A program made the translations under genes and the position numbers. The notes under the pieces were generated by a model. It did not search any database. It saw only the letters and a list, made by a program, of their open reading frames with translations, and was not told where the DNA came from. Positions 50,127 to 64,000 of a stretch of DNA of 64,000 bases are shown here, one piece after another. Source of the DNA: Schistosoma mansoni (taxonomy: Eukaryota > Platyhelminthes > Trematoda > Strigeidida > Schistosomatidae); the NCBI RefSeq assembly GCF_000237925.1, contig NC_031502.1, positions 5,809,443-5,873,442 on the forward strand, given 5' to 3'. The stretch's first letter is position 1. Each line of letters starts with the position of its first letter.

Positions 50127-52478
50127 GCCCCCAAATGCCCTGTTACGGCAGAGAGTATATAGCCCCTGCCATTCAAGTCCTAGTCACTACTTTCTCGTGG
50201 AGCGGGTGTTGTTTAACGAAATTGACAGGACGAAAAGCGAGCGGGTGTTGTTTAACGAAATTGACAGGACGAAAAGCAAGTGTCCGGCGCCGTAATTGAG
50301 TTGGTGGACACAGAAAGACAACTAGGGGAGTTGGAAAACCCTGATTCCAAACCAATAAAGCACATGGGCTCCAGTGTCCTGAGGGAACAAATGGCGTATG
50401 AATCAATCGTTGGTCACCGGCTACCATGGAAATGCATCTCCCAACGTTGCTCCACTGCCTTGTGGATCAGACCTTCAGGTCAAGGGCTCCGGTTGTGGCC
50501 CCTGCTTCAGTCTGGGCACCCGGGCAATATCAAAGCCCTCACACACACAATTAAATGAAATGACAATTTTTTGTATGGCGCATATATATTTGGTGCCCCA
50601 CTGTACCAATATTTATGTGTTCAAATAAATAAATACATACCAATGATTTTTAGTGCACAAGTTATTATATTTTTTCATGTATCACTATTTATCTTATTTT
50701 TATTACTCATTAATTTTTAGAACATTCCGTCGTAAACAAATAATCTTTTCAAATACATTATTCCGATGTGTTTGTTATCATCCAACAGAATGTCAAATTA
50801 TTACATCTGGTACAGATAGAAAAATAGGTTATTGGGAGGTATACGATGGTTCATTAATAAGACAATTAGATGGTTCACGAACAGGCTCAGTTAATGGCAT
50901 GGATATTACAGATGATGGGGACACATTTGTTACAGGTGGAAATGATAAACTTGTCAAGGTAAGAAATATTTATCTTTTTGCAAAAAAAAAAGAAAAACGT
51001 TACTACAATCATAGTATACTTTAGAAAAGTCAATATACAAAGGAGTCATTTGTTAGTCAAGAATAATGTATACAGCTAACTTCTCAGTTTGCATAAACAT
51101 TAATCTACATGAAGTAGAAATCATAGATGTAGGAAGAATAATTAAATGACTAAAAACAATAAGCCTCTCAGACAAATTTATACTCCAGGACACCATTCTC
51201 AAGTTTTAACTGAAAGCTTTTAGAATATATCTAATGGTTCTATGGTCGACCTAACGAAACCAACAGTTGTATACAGATTCGTTATCAGTAAACATTTAAT
51301 AAAAAGTTGGACTTCTTGATAGGCTCAATGTCTTATCTTGGCAGCTTGCTAGAAGATAACACAATAGTATTACTAAGCTTGTATTTTGTAAACAAGTAGA
51401 ACTTCATTTGACGTGAATATGTTTGACTGAAAATTTTTTAGATGCCAGTCAGCGTTTGTTCTCAACAGATTATTTATTAGATGTGAATGTAATTCTTTGA
51501 CCAATAAATTCAAACTGTTTTTTTCTTTTATGAAAATCAAAGTAATTTGCTTACTATGCAAGACTGGGTAATAGAATATGGAAGTTATCTACGCTTTAGT
51601 TTTTCTTACTTGTTGATTATTATTATGCTTACAAACAAAGTTTGAATTATTTACGTTGGTGATTTCTAATTGTTACCCAATTAACTATTGAATGTTTATA
51701 ATAATATTACTCGTTGTTCAGTATGGTGATATCATGGATACTACTGATAAGTAAACACATGAGTAGACAGAGTATAATTGGAATGACCATGAAGTGTTCT
51801 TTCACATTAAGTGATATAAGTGTAGAATTTCCAATGTAGAAGACATTGTGATGAGGCGTGTGACTCTATCAATGGAATTCAATCACATCATCGTACATGA
51901 TACACTTCAACTGAAATTGATTGAAGAGTTAGCAGATAACTATTCATAACTGAATACTAATCCTTCACAGTAGTTGTACATAAGACAGTTTGCCTCTACT
52001 TGAAGGTAGACTACCAAATTAATGATTTTTGGAGTAAGATTTTGGTATTATTCTTTCCTCTATGGTGTTAACTATATACTAATAAGGACAACAGACTAAA
52101 TCTTCATATTTTTCGAAGGTAACCGGCTTAAAGGGTTCTTCTATTATGCATGATTTGATGAACAGCTGTCAGACATACGAGTTACTTTACGACGTTGCAG
52201 TTTGCAACTATAAACCAAATATTTAACGCCTTACTTTTAAGATGTATATACTCTGTTTGTTAAATCAGATTTTAAAAGACAAGTATATTGATCATTGACA
52301 TGAATCTACAATTCAGGTCTGGAAGTACAATGAAGGTGAAATAACCCATGTAGGTTTGGGACATACATCACCAATAACAAGATTACGTATATCACCAGAT
52401 CAAAAAAGCATTGTCACGGTCAGCGAAGATGGAGCTATTTACATCTGGGAAATGCCAATAATAACTGGAACAAGTTAG
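39483..52478 (+). CDS. CFAP52: cilia- and flagella-associated protein 52 (WDR16), complete
   Basis: Eleven exons: 39483-39540, 39579-39778, 39815-39951, 39983-40111, 40146-40245, 40281-40528, 43536-43709, 46252-46400, 49572-49947, 50721-50958, 52317-52478. All have GT-AG borders and matching phases; the model encodes 656 residues against 620 in human. The protein is two WD40 propellers, a microtubule inner protein of axonemal doublets. Recognisable blocks are VIGFNG (residues 15-20), [112 protein letters not shown] and a final [12 protein letters not shown]. The order and spacing follow the human protein closely. One difference is a basic linker of about 35 residues (454-488). In schistosomes it would serve sperm, miracidial cilia and flame cells. 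Exons 1-6 are tightly packed (30-40-base introns); later introns are large and full of repeats. A polyadenylation signal AATAAA lies at 52,712-52,717. Confidence 0.97.
40529..41465. other. CFAP52 intron 6, left part
   Basis: No element was recognised before the LTR-like repeat; AT-rich intronic sequence. Confidence 0.4.
41470..41935 (+). mobile_element. LTR-like interspersed repeat, third copy
   Basis: It shares its course with 13,150-13,600, including 'agtagtccacaaataattcc' near 41,899-41,918, and abuts a family A SINE at its right end. It lies in CFAP52 intron 6. Solo-LTR origin is inferred. Confidence 0.35.
41936..42290 (-). mobile_element. Hammerhead SINE family A, long copy with leader
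   Basis: In minus orientation: tail (41,936-41,980), hammerhead (41,984-42,030), B box complement of 'gggttcgagtctcg' (42,052-42,066), A box complement of 'cagtggtctagtggttaag' (42,093-42,111), leader and extended 5' part. In the ribozyme C3 is changed (AUGAGGA), while the GGACGAAACGG half and GUC are intact. It is the cleanest tRNA-like head of family A here. Inserted in CFAP52 intron 6. Confidence 0.85.
42291..43535. other. CFAP52 intron 6, right part
   Basis: AT-rich intron with no recognised repeat. The plus frame at 42,914-43,135 lacks splice context and a family. Confidence 0.4.
43957..45170 (-). mobile_element. LINE 3' half (RTE-type) in CFAP52 intron 7
   Basis: A frame at 45,144-44,821 reads [60 protein letters not shown] and [17 protein letters not shown], the C-terminal region of a schistosome RTE-type reverse transcriptase. 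It continues with [15 protein letters not shown] and [12 protein letters not shown] pieces toward 44,700, then 3' non-coding sequence ending in the complement of 'actgactgac' near 43,957. It is 5' truncated, as LINE copies usually are. It is the longest copy of the family whose 3' ends recur at 0.6, 7.2 and 60.4 kb. Confidence 0.75.
45185..45530. mobile_element. Hammerhead SINE family B, head-to-head pair
   Basis: A minus hammerhead (45,205-45,259; core CUGAUAA, AACGAAAC half kept) and a B-box remnant near 45,290 are followed by a plus unit with B box 'actgggttcaag' (45,421-45,432) and a hammerhead at 45,465-45,517 (core CUGAAAA, AACGAAAU, triplet GUC). In both ribozymes G8 has become A. It lies directly upstream of the truncated LINE, in CFAP52 intron 7. 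Confidence 0.75.
45558..46092 (-). mobile_element. short LINE-derived element E (non-autonomous), full length
   Basis: About 535 bp without coding capacity. In minus orientation it starts 'cccccaaatgccctggta' (46,092 down) and ends in a 3' tail 'tttaaatgaaataaaat' near 45,566-45,582. A second copy is at 50,125-50,637 and a 3' fragment at 63,465-63,605. Its first 50 bases resemble the 5' end of the RTE LINE at 58,430-58,475 ('ggtacggccgagagtgggga' against 'ggtacggtcgagagtgagga'). It looks like a deletion derivative that retained LINE ends. It occupies CFAP52 intron 7 next to exon 8. Confidence 0.65.
46401..47284. other. CFAP52 intron 8, left part
   Basis: Minus frames near 46,644-47,015 overlap in two phases and lack motifs. 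They may mark an old repeat (GC is raised at 46,650-46,960). No exon was recognised. Confidence 0.3.
47285..47575 (+). mobile_element. Hammerhead SINE family A, strongly decayed
   Basis: The plus orientation keeps leader pieces ('cactagtgactta', 'gaccagtggagc', 47,304-47,366), an A-box remnant 'cagcagtctatcagttaaac' (47,472-47,491) and the ribozyme position near 47,550, where only 'gaggagtt' is left. It is much older than the other copies. Confidence 0.5.
47576..49571. other. CFAP52 intron 8, right part
   Basis: Two kb of AT-rich intron with an AAT run at 47,677-47,704. No gene or element was recognised. Confidence 0.4.
50042..50124. repeat. (TA)n microsatellite, 83 bp
   Basis: An uninterrupted AT dinucleotide run in CFAP52 intron 9, ending exactly where element E begins. 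Length is likely polymorphic and may be misassembled. Confidence 0.98.
50125..50637 (+). mobile_element. short LINE-derived element E, second copy
   Basis: The plus orientation begins 'cgcccccaaatgccctgtta' and ends 'aaataaataaatacatac'. Relative to the 46-kb copy it lacks about 50 bases near the 5' end and carries a tandem duplication of a 39-base unit (50,201-50,239 and 50,240-50,278). It is inserted in the sense orientation in CFAP52 intron 9, 84 bases before exon 10. Confidence 0.7.
51725..52095 (+). repeat. unnamed interspersed repeat G, copy 1
   Basis: About 370 bp from 'atatcatggatactactgat' to 'ctaataaggacaacag'. It recurs inverted at 62,455-62,775. It has no coding frame, no Pol III boxes and no clear terminal repeats. 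It lies in CFAP52 intron 10, just before the last exon. Confidence 0.7.
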
Positions 52479-53275
52479 ACTTTATCAAGAGGAAATAACT
52501 TGATGAACTATGAAGTACATCCACTACAGAACTCATCTTAGTTTATCATAACACACAGCTTAATTGCATTGCTCTGAATATTTATCTTTCTATTTATAAA
52601 CATATCTATAATTTACAATAATAATACTACCCACGAACAACATTATAGGCAAATTCTATGCATATAGGAATTTTTAAAGATTAATTGCTCATTAAAATAA
52701 ACAATTTAATGAATAAATCTTTGTGATTTTACTTAAAAGGGTGTACATATATATGCAAAATAACTAGTGTGGTGAGAGATTTGTTCGTAACCTTAAACAA
52801 AATTATTTGAGTTTAGTTAAATAGGGTCTACTGAGTGAAGGATTACCTATTTAGTATGCACTTAACTGTTTATATTCGATAATTTTGATTATATTCTCGT
52901 GAAAAAGCTTGGACTAGATTGCCGAACGAAATGTCAGATTTAAATTCAATCGTTGAGACTTTCCTCCTTTTTAATGTTTTACATGAAATTGGCGCCCAAT
53001 TACCGTCAAAGTATTCGTTCAAATTTAGATGAAAGTTCTCATATATACTGAATGATTCATTGAAATTGCTAGAAATTATAAGTGTAGAAGTCGAAGATTA
53101 TTATTATTAATGGCTTTATTGAATATTATAATCAGGTATAATATAGACTTCTCAGCACGAATTATTTCAACAAGTTTTTTCACCAAAAAAAAATGAAAAA
53201 AAGGTCTAAAAAATCTGAGTCTGTACAAATTATCAAATTTGAGACATGCTTAAGAATACAGGTTATTTACCAGGT
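52479..53275. other. CFAP52 3' UTR and intergenic
   Basis: The CFAP52 3' UTR probably ends soon after the AATAAA at 52,712. The remainder is AT-rich with nothing recognisable. Confidence 0.45.
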
Positions 53276-53279
53276 CAAC

Positions 53280-54430
53280 TCTAACAGCCTATTCGTCACA
53301 AAGTAAATTTGCTAGGTAAGGTATTACAGAACTTTTATAGATTTGTTTGCGTGCATGGATTTTAATGTATTCACGTCTCTTTCTACCGGAAGATATACAA
53401 GGAGAAAGATATGAATGAATTGGATGGTTAGTATCTGATAAAATAACACCTGCCAAGAATTTGCAGGACTTAAGATGTCTATCCACAGGCATATTAATAA
53501 TGACTTCAAAAGATTCACCACACACCTTGCAAACTGCCTTCAGCACTCTCCGCAAAACAGCAAAGTCTTATCTCAAAAGCCCGGGAAAGAATAATGGAGA
53601 ACAATATAGAATAATAGGTAATACGCAGGAATTTACAAATTGTAAGAGTAAATGGCGAGTAATCCCAGGAGCATGCAGCCTCTTTATGTAGTAAGTCAAA
53701 CGGTAAACTTTTTTCCATAACAGCAAAACATGAGAAGACCAAGAAAGATCAGAGGAAAAAGTAACGCCAAGATATTTGACCTTCGACACTGTGTTTATCA
53801 AGGAGTCTCCAATGGCACAAGCATTACGGGATCCCAAAATGGGGTATAGGTTCTGTCCATGTCTCAAGCTAAAGTTAACAGCTTGACACTTAGATGGATT
53901 AAGTAAGAGACCATTACCAACAGACCACCATTCAATACGAAACAAAAACCGGTTCATTTCTATGGGATGTAAGGAGGTAGAAATTGGCATACATACAGTG
54001 AGGTCGTCCGCATATTTCACAAAAGTGTTTTCTGTGGAAGATGGTAGATCATGCAGAAAAAAAGAGAAGAGCAGAGGTGAAAGAACAACTCCTTGTGGCA
54101 CACCTACAGTAGAGACGTTGAACATTTTCCTTCAAATACAGTGTACTGTTCCCTTCCAGAAAGGTAGGAGCATAGCCAATTGGTTATCCAGCTGTCAGTG
54201 TTGACGCTGATCAGCTTGTTAAGTAAGGTGTCTTGGAATAGAATCAAAAGCAGAAATAAAGTTCAGAAAACCGCATCGAACATACTTCTTACCCTTTTCC
54301 AACCCGAACACTATATTGTGATGCAGAACAGCAACGGCATCTAATGTGCTTCTTTTGCATTTGTAAGCAAACTGATATGGATCACAGTGCTCTTTTATTG
54401 CAGGTTGAAGTGAGTGTATCAGATACAAAC
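53280..54430 (-). mobile_element. CR1/Jockey-type LINE fragment, reverse transcriptase
   Basis: The right frame (54,428-54,219) has QFAYKCKRSTLDAVAVLHH and FLNFISAFDSIPR, the RT motif with the first catalytic Asp region (usual D-x-S-x-A-F-D, here N-F-I-S-A-F-D). The left frame (54,125-53,568) has VPQGVVLSPLLFSFFLHDLP, the YADD box YADDLTVCMP near 54,000, NPSKCQAVNF and KVKYLGVTFSSDLSW. A GVPQG-type motif with a short palm points to the CR1/Jockey group (S. mansoni SR1 is a CR1-like relative). A frame change between 54,125 and 54,219 and lack of an endonuclease show that it is dead. It lies between the convergent CFAP52 and GPI genes. Confidence 0.8.
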
Positions 54431-55424
54431 TTCATACTGACACTATGGTGTGATAATTTTAGGTATACAAATGGAAATTATTGTCAATAAGGAATTAAAA
54501 CTTGAGTTTCATTCAAGAATGTTATGATGTAGAACGATGGACGATAAAAAAAATACTATGTATATTCAAGACAAGAAAATGAAACCTAAAGGAACTGAAG
54601 AGAACTTGTATTACGACCATCAAAGCAATTGGATTCATTATTTCTGTACATAAATAGTTGACGTGAGATTATATATAGCTAACGCTTCCATAATGAATAG
54701 GTTCAATTTATTTACACACAACACAAAGACAAATAACCAGTCAGTCATAACTAACATAAATCATAATACTAAAATAGAGAGGAGCTGAGAAACAATAACT
54801 AGCCAGTTTTAAAGAAAATATTGATTTCATGTATGCTCTAAATGCAAATGCATACGTTCATGTAACATAAAACAAAGTATAGAGAATGAAATGTTACAAT
54901 GATAGAATAAGATGTTATTCAGGGACACTGTTACATAAGAAATCAGTCATAGTGTGTTGATAGTTATGAGACGAAACAGGTATGCGCTTTTTTCATAACA
55001 TCATAAGACTGTTTATATCTTATTTTACTTGGATAGAAATATTAGATAATTCATAGGATTTAGCATATTTAAATGTTGAAAATCAAAATAAATCAGTTTA
55101 ACCAAGTAATTGATATACAATACATTATATTTCTAATAACAGAATCTTGAGAAAGTGTGAATGATTGTACACGAAATGTTAGCTTAATCATAACCAAAAA
55201 GTTGTAGCGAAATTTGGACATTGATTGGGTAAAGTAAAAGATCAATCTAGTTTGGACGTAGCTCGAATAGAATCAGGAGCAGATTTGCATACATTATTGA
55301 TTGCACTGATGTAAGCTTACATTTCTCAGTAGACTTCGCTCGATTTTATAAATCATACTGAAGTATGAATCCGACCACGAACTTGCAATGATCAAAGAGG
55401 TGTAGTTCAATAAATGTCATTCGA
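54431..55424. other. intergenic, no feature seen
   Basis: AT-rich intergenic DNA between the CR1-like fragment and a SINE. Nothing recognised. Confidence 0.4.
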
Positions 55425-55680
55425 GATCATGAACTGATTAATTCTAGACCACCAGTGAAAACCTTACAGTAGTGGAAGGCCGTCTTGTCCTAGTATAGAA
55501 CTCTTCAGCAGTGCGCACCCACGATCCCGCAAGCGGGACTCTGATTCAGAACTTGCGGTCACGCACAAACACGTGGCCTCTAAACCACTGGGCCAAGATC
55601 CAGTATTTTTGTCTAACTTCATCCAATTCACGATATTGCCCGACCAAATCAGCAATCTCCACAACTCTATACTGACAATG
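55425..55680 (-). mobile_element. Hammerhead SINE family A, single copy
   Basis: In minus orientation: tail, hammerhead (55,469-55,514), degenerate B box near 55,540, A box complement of 'cagtggtttagaggccac' (55,572-55,590) and leader. The first core CUGAAGA is intact, but the second reads CAAGA (G12 lost) and stem I is damaged. Confidence 0.75.
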
Positions 55681-56189
55681 GATTTTATGACACATCATGG
55701 TACTTTTTAACACGTCAATGAATTTTATTACACCTGTCAAAGGCCATAAAATTAAGTAAACACACAGGTAGCTTATCCTATACTCACAAATGTACCAAAA
55801 GTCTTAATTATGGATACTAGTAGTGAGAACGTGTATGATGCTTGAAACGACAATTAAGAACCTTATCAGTTACATTAATTTCAAACCTCAGAGTAATATA
55901 CGCAAACACTTATCTATAAGGTATATTAACAATGTTTAAATAACTGTTACGTGTTCAATGTTTCTATCTGTAGAACGTAAGGATACAAATTGTCTATGGA
56001 ATTGACTAAACGAGTCAAAGATTTTTTCTGAGTTAAAGTTTATAACTTTTCGAGTGAAAGTAGAGATTAAAACTTTCTTTAGTCTAATAGAGCAAAGTTT
56101 GTATGAGAATTTCTATGCAAATGGAAATGAAACTTTTGGTTCTAGGTTTTTTCCCTCAGCCAATTTAAATAGACAATTTTCAGTATGGG

Positions 56190-56390
56190 GATTTGTAGAG
56201 ATTGCAGTATCTTCACGAGTCTAAGCTCGATCATCATGACAAACCTGGAAGCACTGGACGGCCGTTTCGTCCTAGTATGCAACTCCTCAGGACTGTGCAT
56301 CCACAACTCCGCACGTGGGACTCAAACCCAGGACTAATAGTGGTCTAGCTTAGATCGATTCGTAAATTTAACTGTGAAGATGGCTTTAGT
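56190..56390 (-). mobile_element. Hammerhead SINE family A with inverted tail
   Basis: A minus tail (56,190-56,245), a hammerhead (56,251-56,298) and a B-box region ('gggactcaaacccagg', 56,315-56,330) are followed directly by the tail in plus orientation ('tggtctagcttagatcgatt', 56,342-56,361). It is a compact palindromic insertion of about 200 bp, 490 bp from the GPI stop codon. Confidence 0.75.
56251..56298 (-). ncRNA. hammerhead ribozyme (family A), core intact, stems weakened
   Basis: CUGAGGA, GAAA, ACGGCCGU (stem III) and GUC are all intact. Stem II has three usable pairs, and stem I is disturbed by changes next to the core (GCACAGUC instead of GCACUG). It is probably slow or inactive. 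Confidence 0.6.
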
Positions 56391-56874
56391 CTACTAAATG
56401 TTCTGTATTTGAAAATCAACAAAATAATTCATAAAATTTTCTATATTTCATCATCAAAATTGATATTAAGTAAGGGAAAGGTATACAAATTAAATGAGAG
56501 TAAAATTTATTCATGCACTCTCATGTAATTAATTAAACGTATATAGTATAGCAAATAAAAAAACCCAGAAACAAACCACAGAAGAGACTATACTACTCAC
56601 TAAGGAAATAGATAAGACGAAATAGCTAGAAGTTAAGAATTATTTAGATCCGAATAGTAATATCAATAATCATGTGATTGAAGATTGTTGGCCCACAGAT
56701 CAAGATCAAAATAATTTCCTACTTCAATATAGTCTTACTACTAACTATCAAGAAATAGATTAAAGCAAATATAAATATTGAATTTATTCACTAAAATTGT
56801 CATTACGATTACGATTGAATCTATTAATAATGCCCGGTTGTCTTTCCTTTTTTCTTCGTTCGGCAAAGATGATT

Positions 56875-61955
<5,081 letters not shown>

Positions 61956-62454
61956 TTATTAGTTTGTAAAACTACTTCTATAGTTAGACATAAAAAATGA
62001 TACTATAAATTGTAAATAAACACAGGAATCCAGAAAAAAACATGTTGCGGTTAACAACATGTTTGATTTTAATCAGCAAGCCATATCAGGTCAAAATGAA
62101 CATGAAGAGATTGGATGGTATAAAAACTGAAAGCCGGGATATGTCTAAATGGTCTGTTAACTTTAAAAATTCAAAAACCACGAAGAGGATAATAACAACC
62201 TGTAAGTCATTTTTCATTTTCAGAAGATTTAACGTACTCTTATATGACAAAAAATATACATTTTCAAGGACCAAGTTAAAGAAGGATAAACAAAATTTGA
62301 AAACATACAAATATAAATGAAGCCAGTAGTTTGTTCGTCGAATTGTTGACAGGTAATCAGTGTTATGTCCAGTAGCTGTTGACTAAGGCATAATCGTTTA
62401 CCTTTTAACGAAATCTACTTAAGCAAATATTGGTGCTACCGAAAGATTTACATT

Positions 62455-62775
62455 CTTGTCCTTGTTAGTAAATTGTTAACACCATGGAGGAAAGAATACT
62501 ACCAAAATCTTACACCAAGAATCATTAATCTAGTAGTCTACCTCCGAGTAGAGGTAAATTGTGTTATGTACAACTACTGTGGAGGATTAGTTTTCAGTAT
62601 TGAATAGTTATCTGCTAACTCTTCAATCAATTTTAGTTGAAGTGTATCATGTACGATGATGTGATTGAATTCCATTGATAGGATCACACGCCTTATCACA
62701 ATGTCTTCTACATTGGAAATTCTACACTCATGTATTTACTTATCAGTAGTATCCATGATATTTTTACTTTGGCAG
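62455..62775 (-). repeat. unnamed interspersed repeat G, copy 2
   Basis: This is the inverse complement of 51,725-52,095. It shares 'gtacatgatacacttcaact' and 'gagttagcagataactattc' in minus orientation and lacks about 55 internal bases present in copy 1. It lies upstream of the first visible GPI exon, presumably in a GPI intron. Confidence 0.7.
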
Positions 62776-63464
62776 GTGATATCTGCTATAGTAAGAAACA
62801 AGTAATGTTATGATAGACACTAATTTTAGTTTCATAACTCACGTTGATTCAAGTCATACTAACTCTGGTCATCATACATTAAACGTCTTATATTGATTTA
62901 AATTATGACCTCATCAACAAAATATCTGGCAGTGTAGTTTACAAACTATTGAAACATCTACTAATGATATGGATAGGTATTCGAAACGAAAATAAGGATA
63001 ATCCCTTAGTTGTTTGTATCTATTTGGATATAAGTTTAGTGAATTACTATTGAATTTTTGATAATAAAATACCTAATCTATGCATTTCTATAATCACACA
63101 TTAACAAAAATTGACGAATAATTGGATAAAATAATAATAAATATCAGATTAATCATACTGATTTGCCAAGTTTACTGACTAAAATTAAATATATGAAATA
63201 TATGTTGACAATTTGTATAATATGATTAACAGTTTGTAAATGGTATAGTGGTTAACTAACAATTATTTTGTTAAATTAAATTTAAACTATATTTATATCT
63301 TTTTAACTATGTTAACACAGTGTGTCAATATCAGAAGCCACTATTATTCACATTCGTATTGAAGATTAAGTTAATGAAGTTTGGAATAAATTGAATGGTT
63401 TAAAGTTAGTAATATAAGAGGATGACAAGTGGATTTGAATGAATGCTCACATAACACATTATTG
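62776..63464. other. GPI upstream intron or flank, no feature seen
   Basis: Very AT-rich. I looked for the conserved GPI motifs (FWDWVGGRYS, GIGGSDLGP) on the minus strand and did not find them. Confidence 0.4.
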
Positions 63465-63605
63465 GGGTGTGGCCCCTTAAGAAAACCGCCGGCTTCGGTT
63501 TGGGCACCCGGGTAGTATTCCGGACCTCACACAAATCGAATAAAGTGTGGCACATATATATTTGGTACCTCCTTGTACCAACGTTTATATGTTTAAATAA
63601 ATAAA
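63465..63605 (+). mobile_element. element E, 3' fragment
   Basis: It matches the last 140 bases of the 50-kb copy, including 'tttgggcacccgggtagta' and the end 'gtttaaataaataaataaac'. It is 5' truncated, as expected for target-primed reverse transcription. Confidence 0.7.
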
Positions 63606-64000
63606 TAAACATTATTAAAACACATTAGCTCATTTTAATTCTGACATACATTTTTTAATACGTGAACACGAGGTTTATGAATTGATTTCCTTGTTTCTTC
63701 GTATTAGCGTTATTAGAAAAATAAAGTTTGGAGAAGTTAAATATTCAAATGTAATCTGAAACTGAATTCTTTCTTAATGCACTGGATTCTTTAGTGTGAA
63801 AGGAGAGTTTTAATAGAATTTAATAACTCATCACTTTCAATAAAGCAATATTTCTTCACTAACGAAAATTGTACTCATCAGCTGGTAGATTATTTAAACT
63901 AACGTCCCAAATCAAAGTTCTAACAATATTAACACCGTGACCAAGGAACACATTGCTACGGGAATTGGAAGCAGACATCAAAAGAATAAACAGAATCTGG

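Noticed and set aside
49976-50176. Tyr-Ile repeat proteins on both strands
   Set aside because: They are translations of the (TA)n microsatellite.
63859-64000. Minus-strand open frame of 47 codons containing 'ccagctgatgagt', like a hammerhead start
   Set aside because: The second core half (stem II return and GAAA in register) is absent, so it is not a ribozyme. The frame has no recognised family, does not match any GPI segment and runs off the edge; it is probably repeat sequence.

Overview
The window is AT-rich animal DNA from a blood fluke, genus Schistosoma. The evidence is tRNA-like SINEs carrying hammerhead ribozymes (the SM-alpha type known from schistosomes), RTE-type LINEs (SR2-like), Penelope-like GIY-YIG fragments, and small host exons in long repeat-filled introns. 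The species cannot be fixed from sequence alone; a haematobium-group or mansoni-like schistosome would fit.

Three host genes are supported. (1) The first two coding exons of an arrestin-fold (ARRDC-like) protein lie on the minus strand at 3,190-5,482; its later exons were not found. (2) A complete 11-exon CFAP52 (WDR16) gene lies on the plus strand at 39,483-52,478. It encodes a WD40 microtubule inner protein of ciliary and flagellar doublets, and every exon junction is phase-consistent. (3) The last three coding exons of glucose-6-phosphate isomerase lie on the minus strand at 56,875-61,934, with all three catalytic residues present; the 5' part is outside the window. CFAP52 and GPI converge, while the arrestin gene and CFAP52 diverge across a 34-kb repeat-rich interval.

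Layout. 0-5.5 kb: LINE 3' end, hammerhead SINE, and the arrestin gene with a Penelope fragment and a SINE in intron 1. 5.5-39.4 kb: intergenic, holding SINEs, a CACTA-like transposase fossil (11-12.7 kb), a near full-length RTE LINE (17-20 kb), a second deleted RTE (33.2-34.6 kb), Penelope fragments, LTR-like repeats and a long inverted repeat (36.5/38.9 kb). 39.5-52.5 kb: CFAP52. 52.5-56.9 kb: intergenic, with a CR1-like LINE and SINEs. 56.9-64 kb: GPI and its 5' intron space, with an RTE 5' fragment inside the last intron.

The most interesting content is a set of about 20 loci from three sequence families (called A, B and C here). Each family combines a tRNA-like Pol III promoter with a hammerhead ribozyme. 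Two ribozymes look fully intact (9.34 kb minus, 10.43 kb plus) and several others keep an intact catalytic core. At least nine loci are palindromic, with two oppositely oriented units or unit pieces whose 3' tails point outward. The only assembly gap (9,520-9,719) lies inside one of these palindromes, in the ribozyme itself. Family C also seems to have inverted terminal sequences. Penelope-like fragments, the autonomous relatives known to carry hammerheads, lie in the same window.
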